A stretch of DNA of 64,000 bases from Mycoplasma sp. E35C (GTDB lineage Bacteria > Bacillota_I > Bacilli_A > Mycoplasmatales > Mycoplasmoidaceae): NCBI RefSeq assembly GCF_019873825.1, contig NZ_CP068418.1, forward strand, positions 1 to 64,000, given 5' to 3'. Positions within the stretch are counted from its first letter, which is position 1, and each line of letters begins with the position of its first letter. Below the pieces are notes generated by a model. It was not told the origin of the DNA and ran no database searches. It saw only the letters and a program-made list of their open reading frames with translations. A program made the translations under genes and the position numbers. This document shows, in pieces, positions 34,018-43,696 of this stretch.

Positions 34018-34851
34018 ATGAAATTTAAAAAAATAATGTTATTCACTGGTTTAATTGGTGTCTTATCTCCAATTATTAGCTCATGCGGAAATAGCTCTCA
34101 CAAAACAACAAATGCTGAAGTTAATAAATTAGAGTATTGAGAAGACCAAAAAAATCAATTATTAGTTCATTTACCAGATTATGAAATAGAGAATTTACAA
34201 AAAGCTCAGATTTCATATTGACGGGATGGGGATACTCCAGAAATCATTCTTTATAACGAAAAAGGGAATTTATCTGGTGCTGCTCTTGCAGTAAGAATTC
34301 AAGGGATTGATACCCCAGAAAAAACCAGAGTAGATAATAAGGATATTAAAAAAAGAGTGCCGGCTGATCAACCAGAGCTTAAGTATGCTGAGTTAGCGTC
34401 GCAAGAAGCTGAAAGTTTGTTGCCAAAAGGAACAGATGTTTGGTTTAGATCAACTGGTGGTAAAAGTTATGATCGTTTAGTTGGTACGATTTATTACGAC
34501 TTTAATCCAAAAGAAAAAACCGCAAAAAACTTCTCTGCTTATATGGTTGAAAAAGGCTTAGCCATTCCGCTAATTGATAATGTTGCTGATTTATCTAATA
34601 AAAGTAATGGTTTGTTAATATCAACTAAACCAATTGCGATAGCTACTAATATAGCGGTTCTTGCTAAAAGAAATATCTGATCAGAAGATGAGAATCTTAG
34701 CGTTTCAATAACCAAAGTATACAAAATACGTGGTGCTAGCCCAAATTGAATTAATTACTTAGATCCAGACTCATCACTGTGACAAAAATATGCTGGCCGC
34801 TTCCAAAGAAGTGTTTGGGAATTTTATAAAAAAGAAGAAGCTAATAAATAA
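34018..34851 (+). CDS. Staphylococcal-nuclease-like lipoprotein (MG186-like)
   Basis: A 277-residue lipoprotein with lipobox PIISSC (Cys23) and an SNase/thermonuclease domain. The catalytic pattern is visible: VRIQGIDTPE (Arg, metal-binding Asp and Glu) and SYDRLVGTIYYD (second Arg). SNase lipoproteins of mycoplasmas are surface or secreted nucleases; a related M. gallisepticum protein has, to my knowledge, been described as cytotoxic. TGA Trp codons are used. It lies 14 nt before the importer ATPase, suggesting that cleavage products are imported. Confidence 0.88.
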
Positions 34852-34864
34852 ATAGAAATAAACG

Positions 34865-36592
34865 ATGGAACCAAAATCTACATTAGAACTGCAGATTGAC
34901 AATTATCAAAGCAAGTTTGAAGAATATTCAAAACAAAAATACGAAACCCCAGCAATTATTATTAAAAATTTAGTGGTTGATTTCGGTGAAACTTTAGCTT
35001 TAGATAACATTTCATTTGAAATCAAAAAAGGTAAATTAGTTACCTTTTTAGGGCCTTCAGGTTGCGGTAAAACCACAACCTTAAATGCGATTGCTGGTTT
35101 ATTAACGCCAACAAGTGGTGAAATTTTATTCTCAGGAATTGATGTAACAGAAAAAGGACCTAAAGACCGTAAATTAGGATTGGTGTTTCAAAACTACGCA
35201 TTATATCCGCATTTAACTGTGTATGAAAACATTGCTTTTCCACTTTATAATGACCAAGCTTGAAAAAGAAAAGTAATGTTTAAATCACAAATGGGTTTAA
35301 CCAGAGCTCAAATTGTTATTTTCAAAGCTAACGGTGCTACTGATGATGAAATGAACGCTTTAATTAAAGCTGCTGAGAATTGTTATTACATTCCAATTCA
35401 AATGCAGATTGATTTAGATAACAAACAAGTTGCACTTCACAAGAGATTGAAAGAGTTGATGAGTAATCGTAATTTACTTCCGATTAAAAAACAAATTGAA
35501 ATTTCAAAACTTTCAAAAAGAGTTGAAGAGGAATTAAAGTTATCTAAAACTAAATCAAGTACAGAAATAACTAAGATTAGAGAAGATTACAACAAGGCTG
35601 TTTCTGAAGTTAAAGCTCGTTATAAAGATCTAATTAAAAACAATAAAGCAGAGATCAATAAAGAAAAACAAAGAATTAAAACTTTACCTGAGTATCTAGA
35701 AGTTAAAAAGATTAAATCAAACCTTAAACGAGTTAATCGTGAATTGATTACTCACTTCAAAAATCTTAGATCAAATTTAGTTCAAAAATATACTCTTAAT
35801 TTTGATAAAGTTACTCCAGAACAAAAGGTTGAATATGATAACTATATGAAACAAAATGTTTCATTAAGAGAAGCGATCAACCAAGCAGTTCTAGAAGTGG
35901 CAAATCGCGTAGAAATTACGAAAAATTTAGCAAAATTACCAACTAAATTATCAGGTGGTCAACAACAACGTGTAGCGATTGCTCGAAGTATTGTGCGTCA
36001 TCCGAAAATCTTATTAATGGACGAACCACTTTCAAACCTAGATGCTAAACTTCGGGTTCAAACAAGACAATGAATTCGTTCTATCCAAACTGAGTTGAAA
36101 ATAACAACAATTTTTGTAACTCACGACCAAGAAGAAGCAATGTCAATTTCAGATGAAATTGTATGTATGTCTAATGGGTTAATCCAACAAATCGGAACAC
36201 CAAATGAATTGTTTAATGAACCTAAAAATGAGTTTGTTGCTAAATTCTTAGGTCTACCTGAAATGAACATCTTTACATGTTCAATTAAGGACAAAAAAAT
36301 TTACTTCAAAGATAAAGAAATTTGTTCTACTGATATTGATAAAGATTATGAAGCAATCCGTGTTGGATTCAGAGATGATAATATCATCATTAAAGATGGT
36401 GGTATTAACACAGCAACTATTGAACATATTGAAAATCTAGGTAAAGTAATTATTGCTAAATGTCGTTTCAAAGACGAATTAATCAATATGAAACTGGATC
36501 ATGAACATTACCAATTAGGAGATAAAGTTAGTTTTGATATCGATAAAAATAAACTTCATTATTTTGATGTAAAAACTACGAATAGAATTTAG
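34865..36592 (+). CDS. ugpC: UgpC/MalK-type ABC ATPase with a large helical insertion (MG187-like)
   Basis: A 575-residue importer ATPase. Walker [10 protein letters not shown] and the Q-loop [18 protein letters not shown] occur at the usual places (to about residue 130), but the signature [14 protein letters not shown] is at about 362 instead of about 135. The intervening 220 residues are Lys/Glu-rich and predicted helical or coiled-coil. Walker [14 protein letters not shown] follows, then a C-terminal regulatory region like that of MalK/UgpC. The insertion fits the length known for MG187 and is thus a lineage trait. Substrate could be glycerol phosphates, sugars or nucleic-acid fragments. 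Confidence 0.9.
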
Positions 36593-36594
36593 AT

Positions 36595-37584
36595 ATGTTT
36601 TTTAAATGATTAGTTAAAAGACGGCAAAAAACTAAAAAAACCGAACTAGGTGTTCTAGACAAAAAAGTTTCACTTTGAATTCCTTTATTGTTATTATTCC
36701 CTAGTTTTATTGCTATCTTATTATTTACAATCTTTCCATTCTTCATGGTAACTGAAAAAGCGTTTTTCCCTTTAGAAGATAAAAAAGACATATTTTCTGG
36801 AACTTATTTTGGGTTTAGTGAATTTGAAAAACTTTTCAATACCCAACCGTTTATTATCGGATTAAGAAATTCGTTTTTATATTCAATAATATCATTACCA
36901 CTAAGTTTACTTATTTCACTGATTATTTCAACAGCAATAGTTTTTGTTTATAACAAAATTGCTCGCGGATTTTGACAAACAATCTTTTTCTTACCTTATG
37001 TAACTTCATCAGTTGCTGTTTCTGTTGCCTTCATTTATATCTTAGATTCATCAACAGGAATCTTAAATAAAATCTTAGGAGTAAACATTGAATGATTAAA
37101 TAAAAAGCAAACTGATAACTTTAATGCTCTTGGTAGTATTTTAATTTACGGGGTATGACGTAATTTGGCGTTCAATGTTTTAATCTTGTCAACAGCAATG
37201 TTATCGATTGATAAAACATTATACAAAGCAGCATCAATCGATGGTGCTAATCCAGTTACACAATTCTTTAAAATCACATTACCTTCAATTAAAAAAACAA
37301 TCAATTTCTTATTGACAGTAGGAATCTTAGGTGGGTTGCAAGTATTCCCGTTAGCACTCTTCGAAAACAACCCAGATCAAGCTATCGCAAACGGTGGATC
37401 AACAATTTTAATTTATATTTTTAAAGCATTAGAAAGTGATACAGCTCTTGCTGCTGCGGCCACTGTAATTTTATTCGTATTAGGTGTTTTATACGGAACC
37501 TTCTTAAGACAATCAATCAATTTTATTGATGCACTTATTTTAAGGGTGAAAATCAAATATGTTCGGTTTAAAGCTAAAATTTAG
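36595..37584 (+). CDS. ugpA: ABC importer permease, UgpA/MalF type (MG188-like)
   Basis: A 329-residue permease starting 2 nt after the ATPase stop. About six membrane helices are visible, and the EAA loop before the fifth helix reads YKAASIDGANPVTQFFKITLP (A..DGA motif, about residues 206-226), which docks on the ATPase. TGA Trp codons at 36616 and elsewhere. It overlaps the second permease by 26 nt. Confidence 0.9.
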
Positions 37585-38539
37585 AAATTGATTATTTAAA
37601 TTCAAAATTAAGAAAAACTACGAACGAGTAGCTTTTGAAGTCAAGGATCGTAGTTGAAAAAAAACAATCTTAGGATTTATCATTAAATCCTTAATATTGT
37701 TATTTTTCGGAATGATTATTATTTTTCCGTTTTATCTAATGATTGTGGTTGGATTATCATCAGATGATTTAGTAAGAGATCCAAGATCTCCTATTTTATG
37801 ACCAGATTCATGAAACTTTAATAACTTTTCACGAGTGTTAGCTGACGGTGAATATTGAATTGCTTTATTATCATCCGCTTTCATTACAGCGTTATCTGTA
37901 ATTTTAAAGTTATTCTTTACAATGACTTTTGGTTATGCTTTTTCATTAAGAAAATGAAGATTTAAACGTTTGATCTGAGCATTTTATTTATCAATCTTAA
38001 TTCTTCCAGAATCAGCCTTATTACTTGGACAATATAGAGTTGTTACTATACTTCAGTGAAATAAATCTGATGATGTAAAGACCCTTATTTCATTGGTAAC
38101 ACCATATGTTGCATCAATATTTTCTGGATATATGTTTAAAAATGCTTTTGAAGCAATTCCAGATAGAATTAAAGAATCAGCATTAATTGATGGATGTAGT
38201 GGTTTTAAATTCTTCTTTAAAGTAGCAATTCCTTTAGTCAAACCAACTATTTGAACAGTTACAATTCTGACTTCGTTTGCAGCTTGAAACTCATTCTTAT
38301 GACCACGATTGTTGTTAGGCGACAAACCAGGATTATTCAGCGTCATTAACCTTTGAGTGCTAAATCAAGGATTTGACCAGTTATCAGATAAAAATTCTGC
38401 TGCACAAAGTAGTTTAGCTAACTTAAGAATGATTGCCGCTATTTTAGCAATCATACCAATGTTCATTGTTTATTTCATCTTCAGACGGCAAATTATCAAC
38501 GCTGTTGGTAAACGTGGAAACAATACAATTAAAGGTTAA
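37559..38539 (+). CDS. ugpE: ABC importer permease, UgpE/MalG type (MG189-like)
   Basis: A 326-residue permease, Trp-rich through TGA codons. After a basic, Trp-containing cytosolic N-terminus there are about six membrane helices, and the EAA loop is present as IKESALIDGCSGFKFFFKV, matching the MalG-type. It starts at the ATG 37559, inside the preceding gene, so the two permeases are probably translated in coupled fashion. Together with the ATPase and lipoprotein it completes an importer. Confidence 0.9.
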
Positions 38540-38544
38540 TTATT

Positions 38545-38715
38545 ATGCTTCGTAAAATTATTAATTTTTTCAAATATTTATTTTCTAAATTTAAATTATT
38601 TTTAATTATTTTATCAATCATAATTGGATTATTGTTTGTTGGTTTATGTGTTTATGCAGCGGTTTCCATTATTTCCGAATTATTAAATAAAGGAACGTTT
38701 TGACCTAGAGGATAA
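38545..38715 (+). CDS. Small single-pass membrane protein, hypothetical
   Basis: A 56-residue ORF between the second permease and nrnA, too short for ordinary ORF calling. It begins MLRKIINFFKYLFSKFK, then one hydrophobic helix of about 22 residues (18-43), and ends NKGTFWPRG with a TGA Trp. It starts 5 nt after ugpE and its stop overlaps the Shine-Dalgarno of the next gene. Position in a tight operon and the basic-then-hydrophobic pattern support a real gene, perhaps an importer accessory subunit. No family recognised. Confidence 0.6.
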
Positions 38716-38727
38716 AGGAGATTTTGC

Positions 38728-39696
38728 ATGATTAAAGGAAGTATTAAAGAAGCAGTAAAAATCATTGAAAATTACGATAATATCGTAATTTTTCACCATA
38801 TTAGACCTGATGGAGATTGCTTAGGATCTCAATTTGGTTTAAGTGAATTAATTAAACTAAATTATCCACAAAAAACAGTTAAAGTTGTGGGTGATAAAAA
38901 AGAAAGTTTTCCTTTTTTAGAAATGAACCATGATCAACTTGATCATGAATGATTTAAAGATAAAAAAGTATTGGCAATCGTTGTTGATGCTAACTTTAAA
39001 GACAGAATTGAATCAAGACATTTCTTAGATGAAAATTTATTTGATGCAGTATTAAGAATTGATCACCACCCAAATGAAGATGATCTAGATGCTAAGGCTT
39101 TCTTTGTTGATTCAAGTTACATTGCAGCCGCTGAACAAATTGCTGACATTGCTTATCAAGCAAAATGAAAAGTTAATACTAATGCGGCTAATTACTTATA
39201 TTTAGGTATCTATACTGACTCTGGTAGATTTTTATTTAAAAACACATCAGCCAGAACATACCAATTGGCAAGCTTTTTAGTATCAAGTGGGGCTGAAACT
39301 TTCAGAATTAACCAAGAATTAACCAAAGTAACTCTTAAAGATATGGCGTTCCAACAATATGTTTATGCCAACTATCAAACCAAAGATGATGTAATTTATT
39401 TTGTATGTTCTAAAGCAGTTCAAGAAAAATTAAATCGTAATTCAAGAGAATGTGCTAGGGTTAATATGCTAGCTAACATTGAACAATTCAGAATTTGATT
39501 ATTCTTCATTGAAGAAGATGACAATAAATGAAGAATTGAATTTAGATCAAATGGCCCATCAGTTCGCACAGTGGCTGTTAAATGAGGTGGTGGAGGTCAT
39601 GAAATGGCTTCTGGAGCAATCATTGAAGGCTTTGATAATATTGCTAATGTTGTATCTGATTGCTCTGACCAAATCAAAGAATATTTAAAGAATTAA
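38728..39696 (+). CDS. nrnA: DHH/DHHA1 phosphoesterase, NrnA type (MG190-like)
   Basis: NrnA-type enzymes hydrolyse short oligonucleotides (nanoRNA) and/or 3'-phosphoadenosine 5'-phosphate. The 322-residue protein has the DHH metal motifs FHHIRPDGDCLGS (about 28-40), VVDAN and the DHH triad IDHHPN, plus the DHHA1 GGGGHEMASGA near residue 290. The perfect AAGGAG at 38715-38720 sets the ATG at 38728. TGA Trp codons are frequent. Its position at the end of the nuclease-importer cluster suggests it finishes off imported oligonucleotides. Confidence 0.92.
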
Positions 39697-39720
39697 TAAA
39701 ACAAAGAAGGCAATTAATAA

Positions 39721-39755
39721 AAAAGGTTCAGTATTTTTAACTGGACCTTTTATTT
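39721..39755 (+). terminator. Terminator after nrnA
   Basis: A 12-bp stem with one G-T pair (39721-39732 with 39740-39751), 7-nt loop and T-rich tail, 25 nt after the nrnA stop. It ends the importer operon. Confidence 0.8.
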
Positions 39756-39929
39756 TGGAATTAGACTTAAACTATTGATTTAAGTTTTTAAAAACTTAAT
39801 ACTAGAAAATGCTAACACGCTTTTTGTTTTCTTTTCTTTATAAAGTTAAATTTTAAATATGTTGTAAATCAATATAATGTAATGCTAAATCAAATCGAAC
39901 TCCAAAATATAATTGTTTAATCGAACTTG

Positions 39930-39959
39930 AATAACTTAATTGAATTCGATTAAGTTATT
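39930..39959. repeat. Perfect inverted repeat in the nrnA-uvrB gap
   Basis: An 11-bp perfect stem (39930-39940 with 39949-39959) around an 8-base loop that contains GAATTC. No T-run follows on either strand, so it is not a standard terminator. It lies just downstream of the minus-strand ORF ending at 39969 and may mark that transcript's end or a binding site. The gap 39756-39929 otherwise shows only A/T-rich sequence. Confidence 0.5.
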
Positions 39960-39968
39960 AACTCTTAA

Positions 39969-40112
39969 TTAACTAAATTTAGAATCTGTTGGATTATATT
40001 GACTTTTATTAGAACTATATTCTAGTTCAATAGCTGATTGCTGATCAGAATTTCCAAAAGTTCAAGCATCAAATAATAATCAAACAAATTGAATGATTTC
40101 AATTGTTATCAT
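39969..40112 (-). CDS. Hypothetical small protein, minus strand
   Basis: A 47-codon ORF starting ATG at 40112 and readable only with TGA as Trp (two Trp, in FVWLLFDAW). The N-terminal 20 residues are hydrophobic, the rest polar (GNSDQQSAIELEY). Codon use resembles real genes here more than random A/T-rich DNA. It follows another open frame by only 8 nt. There is no Shine-Dalgarno, and I recognise no family. It could be a small membrane protein or the relic of a longer gene. Confidence 0.4.
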
Positions 40113-40120
40113 TGTTAATT

Positions 40121-40354
40121 TTATTTTTTGTTATTTTTTAATAATTTATCGTTAAAAACGCACGATTTTTTATCTTTATATAATAAAAACCATAAGAAAT
40201 AAATAGCAAAAAAGAAACAATAAAAATAACAAATCAAGACAAACAGATTGATTATTTTAAAAGCTAAAAAATTACCTGTTAGATTAAACAGAGTAAATGA
40301 ACTAACAAATGAAATAATTAAATAAATTAAAAAAAGATATAGAAGTTTTGAGTT
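40121..40354 (-). CDS. Hydrophobic open frame without a standard start, possible gene remnant
   Basis: A 77-residue stop-to-stop frame on the minus strand, rich in Phe, Leu and Ile with two likely membrane helices and a basic C-terminus (LYKDKKSCVFNDKLLKNNKK). No ATG, GTG or TTG opens it; an ATT might serve. A run this long without TAA or TAG is unlikely by chance at about 80% A+T. It may be the 3' remnant of a membrane protein gene whose 5' part is lost. Sequence between it and uvrB (40355-40495) shows nothing else. Confidence 0.35.
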   Translation of the reverse strand, partial: NSKLLYLFLIYLIISFVSSFTLFNLTGNFLAFKIINLFVLICYFYCFFFAIYFLWFLLYKDKKSCVFNDKLLKNNKK

Positions 40355-40495
40355 TTAAACATTTTTATTATTTAGAATTTTTTAAATAGTTTTTGAAGCA
40401 ATCCACATTTAAAAAATCAAAAACCATTTTTTTTAAAAAATAAAGTAATAAATAAATAGAAAAAAATTTTTGATAAAAAATTAATCTTAATAAGA

Positions 40496-42490
40496 ATGTC
40501 AAATAAGAAATTACAACTGGTTTCTAAAAATAAACCAGCAGGGCACCAACCAGAAGCTATTAAGAAATTAGTAGATGGAATTAAGAACAATAAAAAATAC
40601 CAAACCCTATTAGGAGCAACAGGGACTGGTAAGACTTTTACAATTGCTAATGTGATTGAAAAAACCCAAAAAAAGACATTAGTATTAGCCCACAATAAAA
40701 CACTAGCAGCACAACTATATTTGGAATTTAAAGAATTATTTCCAAACAATGCCGTTGAATATTTTGTTTCATACTTTGATTTTTATCAACCAGAAGCATA
40801 CATTCCAAGAACTGATATGTATATTGAAAAAAGTTCGGTAACTAATGATGAAATCGAAATGTTGCGATTAGCAACTCTTAATTCACTAACCACAAGAAAT
40901 GATGTTATTGTTGTAGCTTCTGTTGCTTGTATTTATCCAGCAGCTAATCCAGCTGATTTTGATTTATACCGAATTATTTTAAAAGTTAATAACACTTTAC
41001 GACTAAGTGATTTAAAAAACAATTTAGTTAGATTAAATTACGTAAATAATCCCGTATCACAAGAGCCAGGAACATTTAGGGTTAAGGGTGATGTTGTTGA
41101 AATCTGTCCAGGGTATGTAAACGATCATATTATTCGTTTAAGTTTTTTTGGCGATGAATTAGAAGAAATTGCAAAAATCGATCCTTTAAATTCTACGGTG
41201 ATGGAGCGTTATACTTCTTATGTATTAGGTCCAGCTAATGAATATATTCTTAATTTTGAAAGAAGAGATACTGCCATCCAAAGAATCCAAGAAGAATTAA
41301 TGTTCCGTGTGGCTGAATTAAAAAATAATCAAAAATTATTAGAAGCTCAAAGATTAGAACAAAGAACTAACTATGACATTGATTCAATTAAAGAATTTGG
41401 TTTTTGTAATGGTATTGAAAACTATGCTTTTCATTTAGAATTACGCGATAAAGGTTCAACACCATGAACATTATTTGATTTCTTTGGTAAAGATTGATTG
41501 ATGGTAATTGATGAATCTCATATGACAGTGCCACAAGTTAAGGGGATGTATAATACTGATAAATCAAGAAAAACTACATTGGTTGAATATGGTTTCAGAC
41601 TGCCATCAGCACTAGAAAATAGACCATTAAATTACGATGAATTTAATAAAAAATCAGATCAAGTCATTTTCATTTCAGCTACACCAAATGAAGAAGAAAT
41701 TGAATTATCAAATAATGTTATTGTTGAACAAATTGTTCGTCCAACAGGATTGCTAGATCCGATTATTGAAGTCCGTCCAAGAACTGATCAAATTTTAGAT
41801 TTATTAAATGAATTAAAAATTCAAAAAGATAAAAATGAACGCACATTTATAACAGTTTTAACTATTAAGATGGCTGAAGATTTAACTGAATTTCTTAAAG
41901 AAAAAAATATCAAATGTGCCTATATTCATAATGAATTAAAAACCTTAGAACGATCATTAATTCTTAATGATCTAAGAAGAGGTAAATATGATTGTGTGAT
42001 CGGTATCAATCTGTTAAGAGAAGGTCTAGATATTCCAGAAGTTTCATTGGTATGTATTTTTGATGCAGACAAGCCTGGGTATTTTAGAAGTGATAAAGCT
42101 TTAATTCAAACTATTGGTCGTGCTGCCAGAAATCAAAACGGTCGAGTTATCATGTATGCTGATGAGATGACAAAAGCAATGCAAACTGCTATTGATGAAA
42201 CTAACCGTAGAAGAACTGTTCAACAAGAATTTAATAAAAAACACAACATTACACCTAAATCAATTATTAAGCCAATTCACGATGATTTAAGAAATAAAGC
42301 CGCTCATAAACAAATTGAAGAAACCATCCGTAAATCTAAGGCTAAAGGTGATAAATTTGTTAAATTAATCGAAGATTTAAGAAAAGAAATGCTTGAAGCT
42401 GCTAAGAACCAAAATTATGAAGAAGCAGCAAGTTTAAGAGATCTAATTATTGAACTAGAAACCAACCAATTATCTAAAAACCAGAAATAA
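40496..42490 (+). CDS. uvrB: Excinuclease ABC subunit B
   Basis: UvrB verifies DNA damage handed over by UvrA and recruits UvrC in nucleotide excision repair. The 664 residues include Walker [12 protein letters not shown] (about 42-52), the beta-hairpin region [21 protein letters not shown] (split in family style around Tyr residues), helicase motifs QTIGRAARN, and the C-terminal UVR domain ([10 protein letters not shown]) for UvrC contact. TGA Trp codons lie near 41465. Start at ATG 40496 without Shine-Dalgarno. Confidence 0.97.
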
Positions 42491-42510
42491 CAATATTAAT
42501 ATTGTTTTTT
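42489..42510 (+). terminator. Short terminator at the uvrB stop
   Basis: A 7-8 bp A/T-rich stem (42489-42496 with 42499-42506) followed by T4, beginning within the uvrB stop codon. A weak stem, so efficiency is uncertain. Confidence 0.5.
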
Positions 42511-42541
42511 GTTAAAATTTTACTGATAGAAGATATAAAAA

Positions 42542-43696
42542 ATGAAACATCATATTAGGAAGAAAATAGCATTATTTTTTTCAGTAGTTTCACTAACTTC
42601 TTTAATGAGTTCTTGTTCATTAGATATAGTTGTTATTAACACAAAAGGGTCATCATCAGTGCAGCCCTTTTTAAATGATTTATCTTCAATATATGCAAAA
42701 AAACATGCAGTAGAGATCTCAGTTCAGGCTGGTGGGAGCTCTTCTGGTATTACTGGCGTGCTTGATGGCACTACAAATATTGGGAATGTATCTCGAAGTC
42801 CAAGAGGTCAAATTACAGCTAATGAATCGTTTTCTAAGCAATGAGAAGAAGACGGAATTAAAACTGTAACATTAGCAAAAGACGCTATTGCATTAATTTA
42901 TAAAAAACCCAAAGATTTAGATAATAAAGACTTTTATATAGATAGTCATAATATTTCCAAACTTTATGATGCTTTCGCTGGTCATGAAGCAGTTTCATTA
43001 TCTGACTTTTATTTTGGTGATGCATCATTAGGTGATGTTAATTTAACGCCGTTTGCTAGAAGCGGTGGAGCTTCTGTATCAGGAACTGCAGAAGCATTCT
43101 TAGAAAACTCAAATTTAATTGATGAGCATGATTTAGATAATAAAACTCTAAAAACGTTGCAAGGTTCAATTGATTATGGATATAACACGATAACAACAGG
43201 TGAATCTAATGTTGAAGCATATAAAAACTTCCAAGCTAATGCTAAATTAGATGGATCAATAACTTATTTATCATTAGGTTATATTATGAACAATATCAAA
43301 ACAATTCATGATGATGGCTTTGAAATCATGAATTATAAAAAGGACGATGTAGTTGTTCCAACATTAGAAACTGTTGCTTCAAATGATTATCAATGAGTTA
43401 GACCTTACAACATAGTTTTTTCATTAAATAAAAACGATGTTAATAAACTAAATTCAATTAAAGAATTTATCAAATTTGCCGTTTTTTCTTCAAATTTTGA
43501 GCAATCAGAAGAAATAAAACAAGCATACAAAAAACAAGGATTAATTCAATTGAATGATGATGAATTAAAGCAAATGTTTTTATTAGATGAAGATACACAA
43601 AATCAATCAGTAAATGATTTAATAACTAATAATGAAAATAAGTTTTGAGTTAGTGACTATTCATTTAAACCAGTTAGATTTGGAGTTGAGTTTTAA
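42542..43696 (+). CDS. pstS: Phosphate-binding lipoprotein PstS
   Basis: A 384-residue lipoprotein with lipobox LMSSC (Cys25) and a PstS-type phosphate-binding domain: NTKGSSSVQPFL, AGGSSSGITG and ARSGGASVSGTAEAF carry the loops that hold phosphate. It delivers phosphate to the PstCA permease. Its stop overlaps the next ATG by one base. TGA Trp codons are used. The pstS-pstCA-pstB-phoU order matches MG412-MG409. Confidence 0.9.

Noticed and set aside
39479-39688. Plus-strand frame inside nrnA
   Set aside because: The nrnA frame carries the DHHA1 GGGGHEMASGA motif over the same bases, with TGA as Trp; this frame is a by-product.
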